A stretch of 6,836 nucleotides of DNA from Campylobacterota bacterium (GTDB lineage: Bacteria > Campylobacterota > Campylobacteria > Campylobacterales > Sulfurovaceae): positions 1 to 6,836 of the forward strand of contig JAHZJZ010000378.1 in the NCBI GenBank assembly GCA_022600655.1. Reading direction: 5' to 3'. A program made the translations under genes and the position numbers. This document shows positions 6,207 through 6,836 of this stretch, piece by piece. Positions within the stretch are counted from its first letter, which is position 1; the number at the start of each line of letters is the position of its first letter. The notes under the pieces are model-generated. The model saw nothing but the letters and a program-made list of their open reading frames with translations. It did no database searches and had not been told where the DNA came from.

Positions 6207-6348
6207 CGGGTAGACACATCGGTCTACCCCTACAGGTCGCATAGGTTGAACAACATCAATTTATCTTCATATTAAATTAAAAAATCCATCCTAAAACCAT
6301 ACATTTTAAACCTATTGAACCGTAGGGGCAGACCAATGTGTCTGCCTA
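6207..6348. repeat. MITE/REP-like palindromic element with about 40-bp imperfect terminal inverted repeats
   Basis: The left end (6208-6247) and the reverse complement of the right end (6309-6347) align over about 40 nt with seven mismatches and one single-base gap. Each end is itself a hairpin: GGGTAGAC with GTCTACCC (6208-6215, 6222-6229) and GGCAGAC with GTCTGCC (6327-6333, 6340-6346). Two of the mismatches are compensatory: the T-A pair 6211/6226 is C-G in the other copy. The motif AGACCAATGTGTCT next to GTAGGGGC resembles widespread REP-like hairpins seen in many bacterial genomes; that is recollection. A 4-nt AACA flanks both ends (6203-6206, 6349-6352) and could be a target duplication or chance. 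No transposase is encoded. Confidence 0.75.
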
Positions 6349-6387
6349 AACATTTGCATACTAACAAATTTATCATTTTAATAAAAT

Positions 6388-6432
6388 CCCCTAAGTCGGG
6401 TCATTGGTTTGTGAATAGCCCATAAGCTGGGC
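6388..6432. repeat. Two related 13-mers, CCCxTAAGxxGGG
   Basis: CCCCTAAGTCGGG (6388-6400) and CCCATAAGCTGGG (6419-6431) are similar direct copies 31 nt apart. The second lies in a short hairpin, GCCCA with TGGGC (6418-6422, 6428-6432). They are GC-rich islands in AT-rich DNA. Their role is unknown. Confidence 0.4.
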
Positions 6433-6524
6433 AGTGTTTAAAATATGTGAAACTATTAATTATCTTAACAGTGCTATTTTATGGAGCTTTTGCAAAAAGT
6501 TTGCAAACTGTTTTCGGTTATCTA

Positions 6525-6542
6525 TGGTCGATAAATCGACCA
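6525..6542 (-). terminator. Perfect dyad just after the M16 peptidase stop
   Basis: TGGTCGAT (6525-6532) and ATCGACCA (6535-6542) are perfect 8-nt arms around AA. Read on the minus strand the hairpin begins 5 nt after the TAG of the peptidase gene, where a terminator is expected. No T run follows it on that strand, so it may instead stabilise the mRNA end or be a binding site. Confidence 0.45.
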
Positions 6543-6547
6543 CAAAT

Positions 6548-6836
6548 CTACTTTTTATCCCCAGTGACCACTGAAAATGAGATATCTGCTATCTCTTTAT
6601 GCTTCTTAATAAATACATTAATCTCATCAAGTGTTATCTTCTCAGTGAGCTTTAACTCTTCCAGTGTAGAACCTAATGGTCGGTTAGTGTAATACTCTTG
6701 AAATGCACGATTTAGACGCTGTGAAAGGGTTTCAGTTCTAAGAGGTTGTGAACCCAATAGGAACTGTTTAGAAGCATCTAGCTCCTCTTGTGTAACACCC
6801 TTGTCTATAAAGGTTCCAATTACCTCTTTAACACTC
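6548..6836 (-). CDS. M16-family peptidase, C-terminal part (5' end outside window)
   Basis: On the minus strand the frame is open from the window edge (first full codon at 6835) to TAG at 6550-6548, giving 95 residues. The segment GVTQEELDASKQFLLGSQ, then PLRTETLSQRLNRAFQEYY, then PLGSTLEELKLTEKITLDEI, then the C-terminal strand ISFSVVTGDKK is typical of the last domain of M16 (insulinase/PqqL-like) zinc peptidases. That domain is the non-catalytic half, with conserved R and Y residues contributing to substrate binding. The zinc-binding HxxEH motif would lie in the missing N-terminal part, so activity cannot be judged. An in-frame TTG (6757-6755) falls well inside the domain and is not the start. 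Subfamily and cellular location cannot be determined from this fragment. Confidence 0.85.
   Translation of the reverse strand, partial: SVKEVIGTFIDKGVTQEELDASKQFLLGSQPLRTETLSQRLNRAFQEYYTNRPLGSTLEELKLTEKITLDEINVFIKKHKEIADISFSVVTGDKK

Larger units (their letters stand above)
6116..6547. other. Gene-free interval of 432 bp, rich in inverted repeats
   Basis: No convincing coding sequence lies between the EAL gene and the M16 peptidase. In order it holds a possible terminator (6118-6146), a 142-bp palindromic element (6207-6348), two related 13-mers (6388-6432), the palindrome GTTTGCAAAC (6499-6508) and a perfect dyad (6525-6542). Between these the DNA is AT-rich and featureless. Confidence 0.7.

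Noticed and set aside
6207..6348. CRISPR array or tRNA-like structure
   Set aside because: There are only two units, in inverted orientation and with no regular spacers; the hairpins do not form a cloverleaf.
6447..6692. 81-codon plus-strand frame over the M16 peptidase gene
   Set aside because: From about 6548 on it is the complement of a clear M16 C-terminal domain and there is no ribosome binding site. Only its signal-like start is mentioned, as a low-interest remnant.

Overview
The window is AT-rich DNA whose main gene set points to a Campylobacterota (epsilonproteobacterial) organism of the Sulfurimonas, Sulfurovum or Arcobacter type. The best pointers are a cytoplasmic histidine kinase with the H-box GHIAHQWRQPL, a style very common in that phylum, a Cj0069-like ATP-grasp protein, and a receiver-PAS-GGDEF-EAL protein. 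No rRNA, tRNA, CRISPR array, transposase or phage gene was seen. The taxonomic assignment is an inference from protein style, not a search result.

Layout, left to right. (1) 1-228 is the C-terminal end of ribosomal protein L24. It is of the long, gammaproteobacterial-like type and has no ribosomal gene after it, so it looks foreign to its surroundings. (2) At 251, reading leftwards, is a good promoter, Shine-Dalgarno and ATG for a divergent gene. Its reading frame runs into the antisense of L24 and stops, as if the gene had been cut off. The sequence around 211-236 is therefore a probable junction, either a real rearrangement or an assembly chimera. (3) 358-2192 is a two-gene operon: an OmpR-type response regulator overlapping, by ATGA, a soluble histidine kinase with two N-terminal CBS domains. 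(4) 2271-3332 is a monocistronic ATP-grasp enzyme of unknown substrate, ending in a strong hairpin. (5) 3414-3962 is a YqiA-type alpha/beta hydrolase with a TTG start, preceded by a perfect dyad. (6) 4148-6115 is a receiver-PAS-degenerate GGDEF-EAL protein, probably a c-di-GMP phosphodiesterase. Its full receiver domain is recovered only if translation starts at a rare ATT codon; the first conventional start (ATG 4331) would remove the phosphorylation site. (7) 6116-6547 has no convincing gene but holds a 142-bp palindromic, MITE/REP-like element and several smaller dyads. (8) 6548-6836, on the minus strand, is the C-terminal end of an M16-family peptidase.

Together the central genes are mainly signal transduction: one phosphorelay acting on transcription and one phosphorylation-gated c-di-GMP output. 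Nothing in the sequence ties the ATP-grasp enzyme or the hydrolase to them beyond proximity, since each has its own apparent signals. I see no clear novel multi-gene system. The strongest leads are the L24 junction, the ATT start and the inverted-repeat element.
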